This document shows, one piece after another, positions 54,442 through 55,022 of a DNA stretch of 55,022 bases (the stretch's first letter is position 1; each line of letters opens with the position of its first letter). The position numbers and the translations under genes are program-made. Below the pieces are notes generated by a model, which made no database searches, had not been told where the DNA came from, and worked only from the letters and a program-made list of their open reading frames with translations. Source of the DNA: Burkholderiales bacterium (GTDB taxonomy: Bacteria > Pseudomonadota > Gammaproteobacteria > Burkholderiales > Burkholderiaceae_C). Where the stretch lies: contig JAECRO010000015.1 in NCBI GenBank assembly GCA_016000195.1, positions 1 through 55,022 of the forward strand. Reading direction: 5' to 3'.

Positions 54442-55022
54442 TCAGGCGTAGGTTGCCAGCACCTTCTTCATTTTCTTCATGGCCGCCACCTCAATCTGGC
54501 GAATCCGCTCGGCGCTGACCTTGTATTCGGCCGCCAGGTCGTGCAGCGTCATGCCGCCCGAGCCGTCATCGTTCACATTGAGCCATCGCTCTTCAACGAT
54601 CCGGCGCGCGCGCGGGTCAAGCTCCTGCAGGGCGGTGCTCAGGCCATCGGTCATCAGGTCATCATGCTCGCGCGACTCCATCAGGGCCGTCGGCTCCTGC
54701 GCGCTGTCGGCCAGATAGGCAATCGGACCAAAGGCATCGTCGCCCTCGTCATTCGGGCTTGGGTCGAGCAACACATCGCCGCCGGACATGCGCTGCTCCA
54801 TCTCGATGACTTCCTCGCGCTTGACGTTCAGGGTTTTCGCCATCGAGTCAATCTGGCCTTCGGTCAGGGTGTCGCGGTGCGTTGCCACGTCGGCGTCGTC
54901 CTTGTAGCCCTGCTTCATCGAGCGCAGGTTGAAAAACAGCTTGCGCTGGGCCTTGGTCGTGGCGACCTTGACCATGCGCCAGTTTTTCAGGATGTATTCG
55001 TGGATCTCGGCCTTGATCCAGT
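54442..55022 (-). CDS. rpoH: RNA polymerase sigma-32 factor RpoH, C-terminal part (cut by window edge)
   Basis: About 193 codons of the C-terminal part are visible; the start is beyond the right edge. The reading at the edge (WIKAEIHEYILKNWRMVKVA) enters region 2.4 and continues with TTKAQRKLFFNLR, the RpoH-specific RpoH box region (near TLTEGQIDSMAKTLNV) and region 4 (LDPRARRIVEERWL, LAAEYKVSAERIRQIEVAAM). It directs heat-shock transcription. It converges on sco. Confidence 0.96.
   Translation of the reverse strand, partial: WIKAEIHEYILKNWRMVKVATTKAQRKLFFNLRSMKQGYKDDADVATHRDTLTEGQIDSMAKTLNVKREEVIEMEQRMSGGDVLLDPSPNDEGDDAFGPIAYLADSAQEPTALMESREHDDLMTDGLSTALQELDPRARRIVEERWLNVNDDGSGGMTLHDLAAEYKVSAERIRQIEVAAMKKMKKVLATYA

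Noticed and set aside
1..55022. tRNA, rRNA, CRISPR arrays, insertion sequences and prophage genes
   Set aside because: Looked for on both strands by eye; no cloverleaf, evenly spaced repeat array, transposase or integrase reading was found.

Overview
The window looks like a chromosomal segment of a GC-rich betaproteobacterium of the family Comamonadaceae, most like Polaromonas or Rhodoferax. The basis is gene content and order (a gsp block next to pilB/pilC/pilD-coaE-zapD-yacG, a giant DUF3683 flavoprotein, and a coxBAC-ctaG-surf1-ctaA-ctaB-sco array), strong GC3 bias, and short dispersed AT-rich palindromes. The genus is an inference. No rRNA, tRNA, CRISPR array, insertion sequence or phage gene was seen.

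Layout. (1) 1-8753: type II secretion. A minus-strand run gspG-H-I-J-K-L-M-N-D-E (gspE cut by the window edge) faces a divergent short gspC. (2) 8980-20816: the type IV pilus ATPase and platform genes pilB and pilC, then, about 6 kb later, the usual continuation pilD-coaE-zapD-yacG. Between pilC and pilD lies the most unusual stretch: a 651-aa protein of unknown function with a possible PhoU/DUF47-like C-terminus, a pyruvate-phosphate-dikinase-like protein that keeps the ATP-grasp and phosphohistidine domains but has no PEP/pyruvate barrel, a CYTH-CHAD protein (polyphosphate/triphosphate-related), and an 83-aa conserved-looking protein. A perfect FNR/Anr-type box (TTGAT-N4-ATCAA) sits upstream of the first gene. 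(3) 20896-25130: a small exported protein, then the minus-strand group hemA-prfA-prmC-grxD. (4) 25242-30964: a small membrane protein, a glycerophosphodiester phosphodiesterase, the 1305-aa DUF3683/FAD/Fe-S oxidoreductase and a HIT protein. (5) 31007-38654: DUF971, ubiE, a Tim44-like protein, ubiJ, ubiB, an FmdB zinc ribbon, a DUF502 membrane protein and aspS. (6) 38655-43906: a large hairpin, a universal stress protein with an FNR-like box, a KefB/C-type antiporter, trmL, comF and a BioC-like methyltransferase. (7) 44069-54377: an aa3-type cytochrome c oxidase assembly locus, including a 36-aa small assembly protein. (8) 54442-55022: the C-terminal part of rpoH.

How the parts work together. 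PilD is expected to process pseudopilins of both the type II secretion system and the type IV pilus, so the left end is one secretion/pilus territory. The ubi genes and the cox array serve aerobic respiration, with haem supply (hemA, ctaA, ctaB) and copper insertion (ctaG, sco). Three FNR-type boxes suggest that the phosphate-related module and the universal stress protein respond to low oxygen. A family of ten 17-bp palindromes is scattered over the window; all seven copies inside genes are read in the same codon phase.
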